From Lachnospiraceae bacterium (lineage in GTDB: Bacteria; Bacillota; Clostridia; Lachnospirales; Lachnospiraceae), in NCBI GenBank assembly GCA_910575105.1, contig CAJTDK010000003.1, positions 248,001-312,000 on the forward strand: a stretch of DNA of 64,000 bases. Direction: 5' to 3'. Shown here one piece after another: positions 9,280-18,776 of the stretch (within the stretch, counting starts at the first letter, position 1; each line of letters starts with the position of its first letter). The notes under the pieces were generated by a model. That model made no database searches. It worked only from the letters and a program-made list of their open reading frames with translations, and was not told where the DNA came from. Both the position numbers and the translations under genes were made by a program.

Positions 9280-10197
9280 CTAACTGTCCGCCGCATCTGA
9301 CTTGGACACATAGAAAATAATACAGATAAACATCAGCACACCCAGAATCATAGAAATCGCCGAAGCATATCCTATCTGGAACGAACCGAAGGAAGACTGA
9401 TAGATCAGTATCGGAAGATGTGTCGTCGAACCAGCTGGCCCGCCGCCTGTAACCATATAGATCAAGTCATAATAGGTAGCCGTCCATATCACTCTAAGCA
9501 CCGCCAGGACGATAGTAGTATTTTTAAGCTCCGGCAATGTAATGTGAAGAAATGTTCTCCATTTAGATGCCCCGTCTACTGCTGCCGCCTCCATAACCTC
9601 CCTGTCAATCCCCTTTATCGCAGCCCAGTAGATAAGCATAGGGAACGGATAGGACCGCCAGATATTTAAAAGAATGACTACCCACATCGCCGGACCCTGA
9701 AGGGCAAGCAGCGACTGCCGTCCATCCAAAACCCCTGCCTGCTGCATCCAGTAGCTTACGATGCCATAATCACTGTTCATGATCCACTTTGTCACCAACG
9801 CCAGCGCCACTGCCGGAACAACATAGGGAATCAGAAGGAAACTGCGCAGTGCCGTCCCGCCTCTCATGGGCCTGCTGATCAAAAGTGCAAGCCCAAGCCC
9901 CAAAAGCAGCTGCCCCAATACAGACCAAAACGTCCACACACACGTATTCCAAAAATATTTCTTGAATAATTTGTTACTAAAAATCCTTACATAATTGTCA
10001 ATACCGACAAATTCACTTGTACCTGTCATGAGAGAGGCATTGGTAAAGCTCAGCCAAATATTATAAACAACCGGGTAGAGGACAAACACCAGCAAAAATA
10101 TAATAACCGGTATCGAAAAAGCCAACCCAATCATACTGTGCTTCTTTCTGTAGCCATTAACAACATGCTTCTTTTTCACTCTTATATCTGAGCTCAT
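9280..10197 (-). CDS. carbohydrate ABC transporter permease, MalF/UgpA type
   Basis: About 305 residues with six membrane helices and an EAA loop (MEAAAVDGASKWRTF). It forms the heterodimeric channel with the MalG-type permease that starts 10 bp downstream. The start ATGAGC at 10197 follows GGGAGG; the more upstream ATG overlaps this site and is not favoured. The substrate is imported from the binding protein encoded just before it. Confidence 0.92.
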   Translation of the reverse strand: MSSDIRVKKKHVVNGYRKKHSMIGLAFSIPVIIFLLVFVLYPVVYNIWLSFTNASLMTGTSEFVGIDNYVRIFSNKLFKKYFWNTCVWTFWSVLGQLLLGLGLALLISRPMRGGTALRSFLLIPYVVPAVALALVTKWIMNSDYGIVSYWMQQAGVLDGRQSLLALQGPAMWVVILLNIWRSYPFPMLIYWAAIKGIDREVMEAAAVDGASKWRTFLHITLPELKNTTIVLAVLRVIWTATYYDLIYMVTGGGPAGSTTHLPILIYQSSFGSFQIGYASAISMILGVLMFICIIFYVSKSDAADS

Positions 10198-10238
10198 ACC
10201 ATACCTCCCATTAATCATTTTTCTGCCCGCATACGGCT

Positions 10239-11591
10239 CTACATGGACGCTGCAAATGCCATCAGATCTTCATTGATCAGATCATAAGCCTCTTCAGCAC
10301 TATAAGTCCCATCACAAGCCCCCTGGAGCGCCTCCCCGAAAATCGTCGTCGATTCTATATATGCGGACATGCTGGACAATCCTGCTTCCATGCCATACCA
10401 ATACCAGTTGCCATTCTCAAATTGGTCAAAAATATAATCCACTTCTTCCTTAAATTCAGCCACCTTATCACTTTCCCGATATAGATCAAAAGATGGGATA
10501 TAGGATGGAAATGCGAACATCGGCCTGGAAAGCGCACGCTCTGCTGCACGCTCCGGCGTGTAAAGAGCGGTCAGAAAATCCGACACAAGTGTATTTCTGA
10601 CTCCTTCCTGTGGAGATGCTACAAAGCAGTATCCCGAACCGAAGGACGCTTCCTTTTTGCCGTCAACGCCCGGAAAATCAAAGCACCCAAGCTTCCCTGT
10701 CATATCTGGATTATTTTCCTGTGCATTTCCGATTACTGCACCCATATCTAAAGTCATCGCACAGGTGCCTGTAACAGAAAGCGCGTTGCGGTAATCGCCC
10801 CAAGACCATGTAAGGGAACCCGCCGGTGATGCGTTTTTATATAAGGACACCAGATACTCAATAACTTTTACCGCCTCATCCTTTTTCTGATCAAAGCAAT
10901 ATTCTCCTGTTTCCGGATCCATAAAATATACCCCGGCTGAACACATTATTTCATACAACGTCTGCGCCGCCACCTGAACACCGTCCAGCGGAACGGCAAA
11001 GCCTGATACGTCCTTAGTATTCACTTTTTCTGCCGCTGCGAGAAAATCCTCCCAGGTTCCCGGAATCTCTATCTCATTATCCTCAAAAATATCCTTGCGG
11101 TACCATACCGAAGTATGCATCGCCCAATCAGGCAGGCCATAGATCTGTCCGTCACTTCCGGTAAGCACTGTCTTATATGCCTCAGAAAAATCATCTGCTC
11201 CTATTCTATTGATGATATCATCCATAGGCATAATGCTCTTTGCCGCATAAAGGTAAGCCGTACCACCAAAATTAGTATGCATAATATCCGGCACCTCCCC
11301 CGAAGTTGCAGCCGTTGAAAGCTTTTCATACATTTCGTTAAACGCTACCTTCTCTACAGAAACCTCAACCCCCATCTCATCAGCAAGCTCCGCGAACTGT
11401 TTATTCAGCACATCATACTGCGCGTCTGCAGTAAGGTTGGTCCAGATTATCAACTTTTCTCCTTCGTAAGACCCGGAAACGTCCTCTCGCCCGTTCTCTG
11501 TATCCGCTGCTTCATCCTTAGACGATCCACACGCCGCAAGCAACAATACAAGTATCATTGCAAGCATAACCGACAACCATTTTTTTATCAT
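10239..11591 (-). CDS. ABC transporter sugar-binding lipoprotein
   Basis: A 450-residue extracellular solute-binding protein of the family-1 (MalE-like) type. It has a lipoprotein signal peptide ending LLAACG, with the lipidated Cys at 21. The mature part shows IIWTNLTADAQYDVLNKQF and later GLPDWAMHTSVWYRKDIF, typical ligand-domain segments. GGAGAGAG precedes the ATG. It should deliver the substrate to the two permeases. The neighbours (aldolase, oxidoreductase) suggest a sugar acid or modified sugar, but the substrate is not readable. Confidence 0.92.
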   Translation of the reverse strand: MIKKWLSVMLAMILVLLLAACGSSKDEAADTENGREDVSGSYEGEKLIIWTNLTADAQYDVLNKQFAELADEMGVEVSVEKVAFNEMYEKLSTAATSGEVPDIMHTNFGGTAYLYAAKSIMPMDDIINRIGADDFSEAYKTVLTGSDGQIYGLPDWAMHTSVWYRKDIFEDNEIEIPGTWEDFLAAAEKVNTKDVSGFAVPLDGVQVAAQTLYEIMCSAGVYFMDPETGEYCFDQKKDEAVKVIEYLVSLYKNASPAGSLTWSWGDYRNALSVTGTCAMTLDMGAVIGNAQENNPDMTGKLGCFDFPGVDGKKEASFGSGYCFVASPQEGVRNTLVSDFLTALYTPERAAERALSRPMFAFPSYIPSFDLYRESDKVAEFKEEVDYIFDQFENGNWYWYGMEAGLSSMSAYIESTTIFGEALQGACDGTYSAEEAYDLINEDLMAFAASM

Positions 11592-11618
11592 AACCCTCTC
11601 TCCTTCTCATCACGCACC

Positions 11619-12962
11619 CTATAGAATCCCACCGTGTTCCAGAAGCTTTTCCTGAAGCGCTTTCACGTCTACATTACGGACAGTTACCTGTTCTTTCACC
11701 GCCAAGGCCGCAGCGATCCCTGCTGCTTCACCCATGACCATGCACTGCGGCATACAGCGGATACAGTTTGCAACCTCTATTTCATAAGAAGCACACCGGC
11801 CTGCAACCAGAAGATTTTCCTTTCCCTTGACCACCATACAGCGGTATGGAATCGTCATCGACCTTCCGGGTTCAAGATCGTAGACACACATCGTCTCCCC
11901 CTCAGGTGTATGAAAGCCGGCAGGCATAGCTCCCCTTCCTATACTATCCGGAAATTCTGCCGCATTTAAAAAGTCATCAAATTTCACTTCATAATCGCAG
12001 ATCACTCTCCGGCTTTCCCTCACGCCAAGCATAGAAGCTATCGCTGTCAGATAAGAATTTTCAAAGCCAGGAATATATTTTTTCATCGCCCACGCAACAT
12101 CATACAGACATTTCTGCGAAAAATTCTCCTGCTCGGTCCTTGTCTCAAAGCCTTTCGTACTGTCTGCCTCCAACGCACCGGAACAGTTGATCGTCATCTC
12201 ACCAGGATTAGGCGTAGATGTAAAGATGCCAAGCCATTGACGCAGATATTCTTTATCCTCAGGAAGCTTTGCGTCCTTTAACTCGTCTTTCAGGCCAAAA
12301 TGCATCATCCCCGGAAAGCTTTTGAAATCATGCCATGCGGGAGGCATCATCGTATCCTCTACCGGCGGATTTTCTTTATAATACTGACTGACCTTATCCA
12401 TGTCTACACCGGCCATCTTCCCGATCAGTGTCATCGGCTGAATCTCACGTTCCTCCCGAATGGCAAATTCTGCACCCGCTTTCGCGCTTACTGCCGCATC
12501 TCCGGTACAGTCAATCACTACTTTTCCGTATACATTTACAAGCCGCATCTCCGAAAGAACCGTAAGACCGGTAACCCTCTCTCCTTCCTTGAGCACATCC
12601 GCAATCTGGGTATTCAGATAAACCGTAAGGTTCGGCTCATTTTTGGCCAGTTCGTCCAGCACTACCTTAGCCAGTTCTGTATCGTACAGATAACATACAT
12701 CCTTGTCCGGATCCTTGTCTACGATTCCATGATGCTCGTTTAAAATATTCCTAAGCTCCCAGGTCATCCCGCCTACACAACGTTTTAATTTGTCGCTGAA
12801 TCCGACCCATGCGCCCTGCATACCAGAAGTAAACTGACCCCCAAGGCATCTATTCTTCTCAATGATCAAAGTCTGCGCTCCCTCTCTTGCCGCCGCAAGT
12901 CCCGCGATCACACCAGCCGTTCCTCCTCCGGCAACGATAACATCAAAATGTCTTTCTCCCAT
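11619..12962 (-). CDS. FAD-dependent oxidoreductase (FAD_oxidored family)
   Basis: About 447 residues. The N-terminal dinucleotide-binding motif VAGGGTAGVIAG is followed by IIEKNRCLGGQFTSGMQG. A second FAD contact, VVIDCTGDAAVSAKAGA, lies mid-protein, and LVAGRCASYE plus MGEAAGIAAALA lie near the C-terminus; these are hallmarks of the PF12831 family. The ATG at 12962 follows GGGGGCGG; the longer frame starts with TTG. In this operon it probably oxidises or isomerises the imported compound before aldol cleavage. The exact reaction is unknown. Confidence 0.88.
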   Translation of the reverse strand: MGERHFDVIVAGGGTAGVIAGLAAAREGAQTLIIEKNRCLGGQFTSGMQGAWVGFSDKLKRCVGGMTWELRNILNEHHGIVDKDPDKDVCYLYDTELAKVVLDELAKNEPNLTVYLNTQIADVLKEGERVTGLTVLSEMRLVNVYGKVVIDCTGDAAVSAKAGAEFAIREEREIQPMTLIGKMAGVDMDKVSQYYKENPPVEDTMMPPAWHDFKSFPGMMHFGLKDELKDAKLPEDKEYLRQWLGIFTSTPNPGEMTINCSGALEADSTKGFETRTEQENFSQKCLYDVAWAMKKYIPGFENSYLTAIASMLGVRESRRVICDYEVKFDDFLNAAEFPDSIGRGAMPAGFHTPEGETMCVYDLEPGRSMTIPYRCMVVKGKENLLVAGRCASYEIEVANCIRCMPQCMVMGEAAGIAAALAVKEQVTVRNVDVKALQEKLLEHGGIL

Positions 12963-13001
12963 TTGTCCGCCCCCTTTTTCGTACAAACAGATATCTTTCT
13001 G

Positions 13002-13919
13002 CTATGCAAGATATCCATAATGTTTTAGTGTATCCTTAAGCCGATTCATCGTCTCTTCCGGCAGCTCTGATAATACAGGCCTGCGGCAATATCCAGCATC
13101 GACTCCTCTAAGTTTTAAGCCTTCTTTAATAATCTGGAGCCACAGAATATCTCCGTTAGAATCAGCCTCCGAGAACAGGTGAAGATACGGCCATACCTCC
13201 TTTTCCTGCGCTTCCATCGCTTTTGCAGTCTCCTTAGCCGCAGCAAGCGTATATACCTTTGTATTCTCCTTCGGGAATAAGTTGCCTGTTCCGCAAACCC
13301 AGCCATCCGTCCAGCAGGTGAGACATTCTACCGGACATACATCATAACCATAGAACACCGCAAAATTATCATCCGTAAGTCTTCTGAGATTCTGCTGACG
13401 GTAAACATCTGCCTGACGTTCTTTCACCGCATCGATACATCCCTCATTGTAAAGCTTCGCCATAAATTCATCGCTCATCAATACTGTAGAATAATAAGGA
13501 TTATGATACAGCATGACCGGAATATTGATCGCATCATGTACAGCCTTATAATGCCCAAATAGCTCTTTCTCATTCGGCCCCATATACCACGGAGTGACAG
13601 CCATGATCCCGTCTGCTCCGTCGCTTTCCGCCGCTTTTGACATCTCAACAACATCCATTGTACGGTATGCACCTGTAGACGCTACTATTTTTAGCCCATT
13701 TTCATGTCCCGCCTCAATGTATGCCTTATTGACCGCAATCTGCTCCTCCTTTGTAAGTGCAATCATCTCCCCTGTAGAACCAGAAGGAATAATACCCGTA
13801 ACACCATTGTCTCCCAAAAATTTTGCCACCTCTTTAATTCCCTGAAAATTAATGGATTCATCCTTATTAAAGGGTGTAATTACCGGAATATAGATACCTG
13901 TCAGTTTCTCTCTTGTCAT
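13002..13919 (-). CDS. dihydrodipicolinate synthase-family aldolase/lyase
   Basis: A 305-residue TIM-barrel class I aldolase of the DapA/NanA superfamily. The pyruvate-carboxylate-binding GSTGE motif is at 47-51, Tyr138 is in MLYHNPYY and the Schiff-base Lys166 is in DAVKERQ. Being the first gene of a catabolic ABC operon under an IclR regulator, it is more likely a 2-keto-3-deoxy sugar acid or sialic-acid-like lyase than the lysine-pathway enzyme. The residues around Lys166 (VKERQAD) differ from both DapA and NanA, so substrate is open. Confidence 0.88.
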   Translation of the reverse strand: MTREKLTGIYIPVITPFNKDESINFQGIKEVAKFLGDNGVTGIIPSGSTGEMIALTKEEQIAVNKAYIEAGHENGLKIVASTGAYRTMDVVEMSKAAESDGADGIMAVTPWYMGPNEKELFGHYKAVHDAINIPVMLYHNPYYSTVLMSDEFMAKLYNEGCIDAVKERQADVYRQQNLRRLTDDNFAVFYGYDVCPVECLTCWTDGWVCGTGNLFPKENTKVYTLAAAKETAKAMEAQEKEVWPYLHLFSEADSNGDILWLQIIKEGLKLRGVDAGYCRRPVLSELPEETMNRLKDTLKHYGYLA

Positions 13920-13944
13920 TTTTTCTTTCTCCTTTTCACTTTTT

Positions 13945-14342
13945 TGAATATTTATTCCAACAAATATTTTCAGTAAATATCCTATACAGTTTTTTGTATT
14001 AGATTTCTTTTTATCTTTATTGGAATAGTTATTCCTTATTTAGAGCATACAACATTATTCCACATATGTCAATCCTTTTTATTCTTATTTTTTTGTACTC
14101 TTTTTATATTATTTCTAAATTTTTCAAAATATTTTGTATATTATTACCTTGAAACGCTATGCGTTCCTTGATTTTTTGGCAATTTTCGGAATATTTATTC
14201 CTTATTTTATCATTCATACTAATTTCTATTTTTCATTATCATCTTGCCAACTACTTTTCCGCTCTGTTTATTGACATATTTCTTATAAAATGGTATATTT
14301 TTAAATATGTAAATATTTATTTAATCATGGAATAATATTTCC
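13945..14342. promoter_or_regulatory. divergent promoter region with four IclR-type palindromic operators
   Basis: Four related 14-mers occur: TGAATATTTATTCC (13945-13958), GGAATAGTTATTCC (14022-14035), GGAATATTTATTCC (14188-14201) and GGAATAATATTTCC (14329-14342). The two middle ones are perfect GGAATA-N2-TATTCC palindromes. The minus-strand promoter has TTGACA at 14072-14067 and TATGCT at 14049-14044 (17-bp spacer), so the second operator covers its start. The plus-strand promoter has TTGACA 14271-14276 and TATATT 14294-14299 (17-bp spacer), with the fourth operator in the regulator's 5' leader. The rest of the 440-bp region is AT-rich with no gene. Confidence 0.75.
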
Positions 14343-14363
14343 AATTATTAATGGAGGCATAGT

Positions 14364-15140
14364 ATGGAAAAACAAAATACTGAAACGATCAAAATGGTAG
14401 ACCGTGCTTTGAATGTATTAGACACTCTGCGTATCAGCCCTATTCCTATTGGAGTAAATGATATTGCAAAGCAATGTTCCTTAAGTCCTTCAACCGCTTT
14501 CCGAATATTAAAAACATTAGAAACAAACGGATGGATTTACCAGTGTAATGATGACCGATACATTACCGGCCAGAAATTAAGTTTTATGACAGAAAAAAAC
14601 AACCTCTACCTTGCCCTCAAAGAAGTGGCCGCTCTTACCATGAACAAGTATACGCAAAAATACGATCGCGCTATGAATCTGATCGTCAGGGAGATTGACA
14701 ACTGCTATATACTACAACAGTCGCGCACAAAAAATTTAGTTGATTATGTCCCACCAGTAAATTCCATCCTTCCCTTTTACGCATGTGCAGGCGGTAAGAT
14801 CCTCCTGTCCGAGCTTCCAATTATTCTGGCAAGCCATATCATCGAATCTTGTACGATGGTTCCGCTGACGCCTTACACGATCACAGACCCGGATAAGTTC
14901 TGGCAGGAACTACGCGCTATTGCAAAACAAAAGTATGCGCTGGACCACATGGAGTCCTCAGAAAATGGAAGCTGTATCTCCGTTGCGGTGCGTGACCACG
15001 AGGGCACGATTATCGCCGCGCTTTCCTTTAGCGGCTTTATCGGCATTCAGGATACCGATGATCTACTGGAGTATGTACCAGTGTTAAAAGAAGCCGCCAG
15101 CGAGATCTCACGCAACCTTTTCGCCTGTTGGGAAAAATAA
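14364..15140 (+). CDS. IclR-family transcriptional regulator
   Basis: A 258-residue regulator with an N-terminal winged helix (residues about 10-60, NDIAKQCSLSPSTAFRILKTLE) and a C-terminal IclR effector domain. The effector domain carries LPFYACAGGKILLSELP and GSCISVAVRDHEG. GGAGG precedes the ATG. It is divergent from the aldolase/oxidoreductase/ABC operon, and palindromes flank both promoters. It is therefore the likely regulator of that operon and of itself; induction by a pathway intermediate is inferred. Confidence 0.93.
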   Translation: MEKQNTETIKMVDRALNVLDTLRISPIPIGVNDIAKQCSLSPSTAFRILKTLETNGWIYQCNDDRYITGQKLSFMTEKNNLYLALKEVAALTMNKYTQKYDRAMNLIVREIDNCYILQQSRTKNLVDYVPPVNSILPFYACAGGKILLSELPIILASHIIESCTMVPLTPYTITDPDKFWQELRAIAKQKYALDHMESSENGSCISVAVRDHEGTIIAALSFSGFIGIQDTDDLLEYVPVLKEAASEISRNLFACWEK

Positions 15141-15173
15141 GATGCGCTCCCTTATGCAGGCAGCACAGGACAT

Positions 15174-15210
15174 GAAAAGCCGCCACCCAACTAGGGCAGC
15201 GGCTTTTCGC
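15174..15210 (+). terminator. intrinsic terminator after the iclR gene
   Basis: GAAAAGCCGC (15174-15183) pairs with GCGGCTTTTC (15199-15208). The T run is inside the right arm, and the A-rich left arm also allows function for the convergent gene at 15226-16140. Confidence 0.75.
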
Positions 15211-15225
15211 ATATATTATCTGCTA

Positions 15226-16140
15226 TTAGTTTCCTCTCCCATACACCCCGATTTCCGCGATGCAGGTATCATCCCACTGACTTCCTTCATAGACGGATCT
15301 TATCACCACATCTACCTCTGATGCCAGGCACTCTTTAGAAAATTCTACCCAGTATTCCGTCTTTCCGTCCGGGAATGTGATGGTCTGGTTCACGTCACCC
15401 ACCGTGATCTCAAGCTCCCTTGGCCTGTTGTTCCCGTCATAATATTCCCAGGAGTTCCAGTTGCCAAGCTGAAAGGACATATATTTTACATTATATGCTT
15501 TTTCCAGCTCAACATGCAGGCTTTCACCGATGCCGTCCCCGGACACGCCCTCCTGCCAGGAGGTTTTCTCATTGCCGTCCACAGCTTTTCTCGCGCCGTT
15601 ATCCGTCCCCTCCTGGGAGATCACAGAGCTTGCCGCCGCATCCTTAACAGGCAGCTTGTAATACTCTCCAAAATCATCCGGCTCGCTGACAAATGACATC
15701 TTAATCTCTTCCCCGTCATCGTCCGCCCCTGTCTCTCCGGCGTCTTCATCTCTGTCCTTCGGCTTGTTCTTTGCCTCAAGCTCGGCTTCCTGCCGCTCCC
15801 TGACCGCCTGCTCCCGCTCCTCCCGAAGCCGCCTTTCGTTGGCATCCATAGTCGTGAATACCATCCAGATGGCTATGATGAAAACTGCCATAACGGCTAC
15901 GACCAGCCCGATCACTCCAAGATATCTTTTCGACTGCTTCGGCCGCCGCCCACGCATATACTCCTGCCTCTCCTCTCTGTCCCAGGATGCAGACGGAAGC
16001 TCTCCTGTAACCTCCCTTGAAAGCTGCCTCAGGAGCTGGTCCTGCAGCTCATCCAGAGAATCCTCCTCCACGTCCTGCCCGCAGTAAGGACAGAACACGG
16101 AATCATCCGGTATCTCGCGGTCACAATGTATACATCTCAT
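15226..16140 (-). CDS. zinc-ribbon membrane protein with C-terminal discoidin-like domain
   Basis: About 304 residues. An N-terminal zinc ribbon (CIHCDREIP...CPYCG, two CxxC pairs) is followed by a charged stretch and one membrane helix at about residues 77-97. A Glu/Arg-rich coiled linker and a C-terminal beta-sandwich (ARKAVDGNEKTSWQEG...) follow, resembling the NADase-type glycan-binding/F5-8C fold. The ATG at 16140 was chosen over a GTG three codons upstream. It probably senses or binds something outside the cell; no function is known. Confidence 0.75.
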   Translation of the reverse strand: MRCIHCDREIPDDSVFCPYCGQDVEEDSLDELQDQLLRQLSREVTGELPSASWDREERQEYMRGRRPKQSKRYLGVIGLVVAVMAVFIIAIWMVFTTMDANERRLREEREQAVRERQEAELEAKNKPKDRDEDAGETGADDDGEEIKMSFVSEPDDFGEYYKLPVKDAAASSVISQEGTDNGARKAVDGNEKTSWQEGVSGDGIGESLHVELEKAYNVKYMSFQLGNWNSWEYYDGNNRPRELEITVGDVNQTITFPDGKTEYWVEFSKECLASEVDVVIRSVYEGSQWDDTCIAEIGVYGRGN

Positions 16141-16159
16141 ATCGATCACCCTTATCCAG

Positions 16160-17383
16160 CTACTGCATTAATATTTTACAGAATTTCTTCTTTCCTCTCT
16201 TCAGGACAAGCCCTTCGCCTGACAGTTCCTTTCTCGTGTAGGATTTGTAAATGTCCTCCACCTTCTCTCCATCCACAGTCACACCGCCCTGCTGCACCGC
16301 GCGCCGCGCCTCAGAGCGAGATGGGACAAGCCCAGATTTCACAAGCATGGACAGGATATCGACGGCGCCATCGTCCAAATCCTCAGCAGAAAGGGTGGTC
16401 TTTGGCATATCCGCCGCATTTCCCTGGCTGAAAAGGGCTTTGGCCGCCGACTGCGCTTTATCCGCCTCTTCCTCTCCGTGAACCAGCTTAGTAAGCTCGT
16501 ACGCCAGGATCTCCTTCGCCTGATTAAGCTGCGCGCCTTCCCAGGCATCCATCTTGTCGATCTCCTCCAGAGGCAGGAAGGTCAGCATACGGATACACTT
16601 CAGGACATCTGCGTCCGCCACATTTCTCCAGTACTGGTAGAACTCAAACGGCGAAGTCTTCTCCGGGTCAAGCCACACGGCTCCGCTCTGGGTCTTGCCC
16701 ATCTTCTTGCCTTCAGAATTCAGAAGGAGAGTGATGGTCATAGCGCTCGCGTCCTTTCCCAGCTTGCGGCGGATAAGCTCCGTGCCTCCAAGCATGTTGC
16801 TCCACTGGTCGTCGCCGCCGAACTGGAGATTGCAGCCGTATTTCTGGAACAGCATGTAAAAATCGTAGCTCTGCATGATCATGTAGTTAAATTCAAGGAA
16901 GCTAAGCCCCTTCTCCATCCTCTGCTTATAGCACTCCGCCGTAAGCATACGGTTCACACTGAAATGCGAACCGACCTCCCGGAGCACCTCGATGTAATTC
17001 AAGCCAAGCAGCCAGTCTGCATTATTTACCATCAGCGCTTTCCCTTCGGAAAAATCGATGAAACGGCTCATCTGCCTTTTAAAGCAGTCGCAGTTGTGCT
17101 GGATGGTCTCTGTCGTCATCATCTGACGCATGTCGCTTCTGCCTGACGGATCACCGATCATGGCCGTGCCGCCGCCGATCAGCGCAATCGGCTTATTCCC
17201 CGCCTCCTGCAGCCGCTTCATCAGGCAGAGCGCCATAAAGTGGCCGACGTGGAGACTGTCCGCCGTCGGGTCAAACCCGATGTAAAATGTCGCCTTCCCA
17301 TTGTTGACCAGGTCTCTGATCAGCTCCTCGTCTGTCACCTGTGCGATCAGACCCCTCGCCTGTAATTCCTCATAGATTCCCAT
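16160..17383 (-). CDS. tyrS: tyrosyl-tRNA synthetase
   Basis: A 407-residue class I synthetase. The HIGH-like motif appears as [13 protein letters not shown] and the KMSKS-like loop as [10 protein letters not shown]-terminal S4 RNA-binding domain ([21 protein letters not shown]) completes it. AAAGGAG lies 10 nt before the ATG at 17383. The frame is open for 57 further codons upstream, but those lie in the T-box leader and are not protein. Expression is expected to respond to uncharged tRNA-Tyr. Confidence 0.97.
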   Translation of the reverse strand: MGIYEELQARGLIAQVTDEELIRDLVNNGKATFYIGFDPTADSLHVGHFMALCLMKRLQEAGNKPIALIGGGTAMIGDPSGRSDMRQMMTTETIQHNCDCFKRQMSRFIDFSEGKALMVNNADWLLGLNYIEVLREVGSHFSVNRMLTAECYKQRMEKGLSFLEFNYMIMQSYDFYMLFQKYGCNLQFGGDDQWSNMLGGTELIRRKLGKDASAMTITLLLNSEGKKMGKTQSGAVWLDPEKTSPFEFYQYWRNVADADVLKCIRMLTFLPLEEIDKMDAWEGAQLNQAKEILAYELTKLVHGEEEADKAQSAAKALFSQGNAADMPKTTLSAEDLDDGAVDILSMLVKSGLVPSRSEARRAVQQGGVTVDGEKVEDIYKSYTRKELSGEGLVLKRGKKKFCKILMQ

Positions 17384-17419
17384 ACTTTCATCTCTCCTTT
17401 TTACATATTTTTCAGTAAA

Positions 17420-17724
17420 CGAAAAAAACACCCCTGTCTGCACAGACAAGGGCGAAATTCCATTCGCGGTACCACCTTTTTCACCGGCAATTCGCACTGC
17501 CGGCCTTCGTAAGCTGCAGATATACAGCTCTGGCATTGTAACGTATGCCGCCACGTCACAGCTTACTCATGTATATGGACACCATATGGTAATCCATGCA
17601 TTTTCAGTGTGCAGCTCCAAGATGTATTCACAAGCCTCTTCCTTCATGCGCCTCTCACCGCCCGGCAGCTCTCTGTATGGGTGTAGGGACTGCTACTTAT
17701 TCTTTTCAAAGCCTTTATATATTT
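17420..17724 (-). promoter_or_regulatory. T-box leader of tyrS (Tyr specifier UAC)
   Basis: On the minus strand the specifier TAC is at 17626-17624 within GAATACATC. Stem I distal elements (CAGAGAGCTG...GGTGAGAGG) are near 17675-17650. The canonical T-box core GGTGGTACCGCG is at 17476-17465, followed by the terminator hairpin CCCTTGTCTG/CAGACAGGGG (17452-17431) and a U run ending near 17421. Confidence 0.94.
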
Positions 17725-17730
17725 ATTGAA

Positions 17731-17759
17731 AGTCTAAAGGATTCTGCGGGTTTTGTCAA
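17731..17759 (-). promoter_or_regulatory. sigma-A promoter of tyrS leader
   Basis: TTGACA (17759-17754) and TAGACT (17736-17731) on the minus strand with a 17-bp spacer place transcription start near 17724, directly before the T-box. Confidence 0.75.
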
Positions 17760-18060
17760 CTGGAATTTGAAGGTTTACAAAATCCTTTTGGAAATATCCA
17801 TAAAGCATTAGCAACAATCCGCTCCGGACACGTTCAAAATCAAATTCATGTTTCCTATTAATCTGAACCAACAGGTTTTTAGAACGCTCGATAGGACCTG
17901 CAACTAACTGTGGAAAGAATGACACAAACAGCGCATATTTTAAAAAATTGTGCTCCGCATAGATTTCTTTTCTTATACGTCCATCGTATAGCTTAATGCC
18001 TGAAAAGTATAAAACGAAATTCCAACCGGAAGAACTATATCAAATGCCGGAGCCTGTGTC
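17734..18060 (-). pseudogene. MBOAT O-acyltransferase (AlgI/PatA-like) remnant
   Basis: Conceptual translation of the minus strand gives [15 protein letters not shown], then [17 protein letters not shown]. After a break comes FFPQLVAGPIERSKNLL, an order and wording characteristic of AlgI-type membrane-bound O-acyltransferases. The piece is about 100 residues of a normally 450-500-residue protein. It has frame breaks and lacks both ends. Its 5' side is joined to a remnant of an SGNH-like partner, so a deletion fused the two. The gene is not functional. Confidence 0.7.
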
Positions 18061-18776
18061 TGGATACCCAAACGGGGCAGCATAAAGAATGAGCTAGATA
18101 TCATTATCTTCGCAAGTCGATATTATTTTTTCGAAATATTGGCACGCAATATCTGGTAATTTTCGTCCCTCATCCAGCAATTCTGGATCTTCCATCTCAT
18201 ATACAGTAAAATCCAAAATAGAACCTTTCAAATATGTTTTAGAATGGAAATCCTCATTTTTAAAAACTCCCATCTGCTATGATATTCCAAAAACGGTAAA
18301 TAGAATGACAATTTTTCTTTTATCGAAAGCTCATCTAAAAAATCATGAACCATCTCCCACTTCACACGTCCCATCCGCATACCATCGAATCCCATTCTCA
18401 AAGAAGCTTCTTCCATATATTTTCTGTCAAAATAAAAATAATACGACTCCAACAAAAGAATTTTTGGCTTTTGATAATTTAAAGCTTCTTTTAGCAAATA
18501 ATATGAACTGGCTATACTTTGCTTCTGACTGCACATCACATATGAAGTCTGTCCAAACTCATTCTACAATATATTCGGCTGAATAGCAGAGTATCCTTGA
18601 CTACTTCCCAAGCAGAGAACGTCTATTGTATCCCTCTCTATTTCGTAAAAAGAATGAATCATATCTGTTTCACCGCCCGATTTTCTCCGTAAAATATCAG
18701 AAATATTCAAAAATAGTATTATGCCAATTAAAATAAATACGATTGCAGAAATTACCCACTTCCTTAATTTTCCCAT
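18061..18776 (-). pseudogene. SGNH/AlgX-like secreted protein remnant with in-frame stop
   Basis: The frame starts at 18776 with a membrane anchor (VISAIVFILIGIILFLNIS), then VLCLGSSQGYSAIQPNIL. It hits a TAG at about 18564-18566 and then continues in the same frame with NEFGQTSYVMCSQKQ and LLLESYYFYFDRKYM. This GSS...Q block followed by a long helical region is typical of the SGNH-like partners of MBOAT acyltransferases. A second break occurs near 18228, and residues up to ISTCEDND near 18070 still match the protein style before the AlgI fragment begins. Confidence 0.6.

Noticed and set aside
17384-17554. 57-residue N-terminal extension of TyrS
   Set aside because: It overlaps the T-box terminator and core, and AAAGGAG with ATG at 17383 gives the standard protein start.
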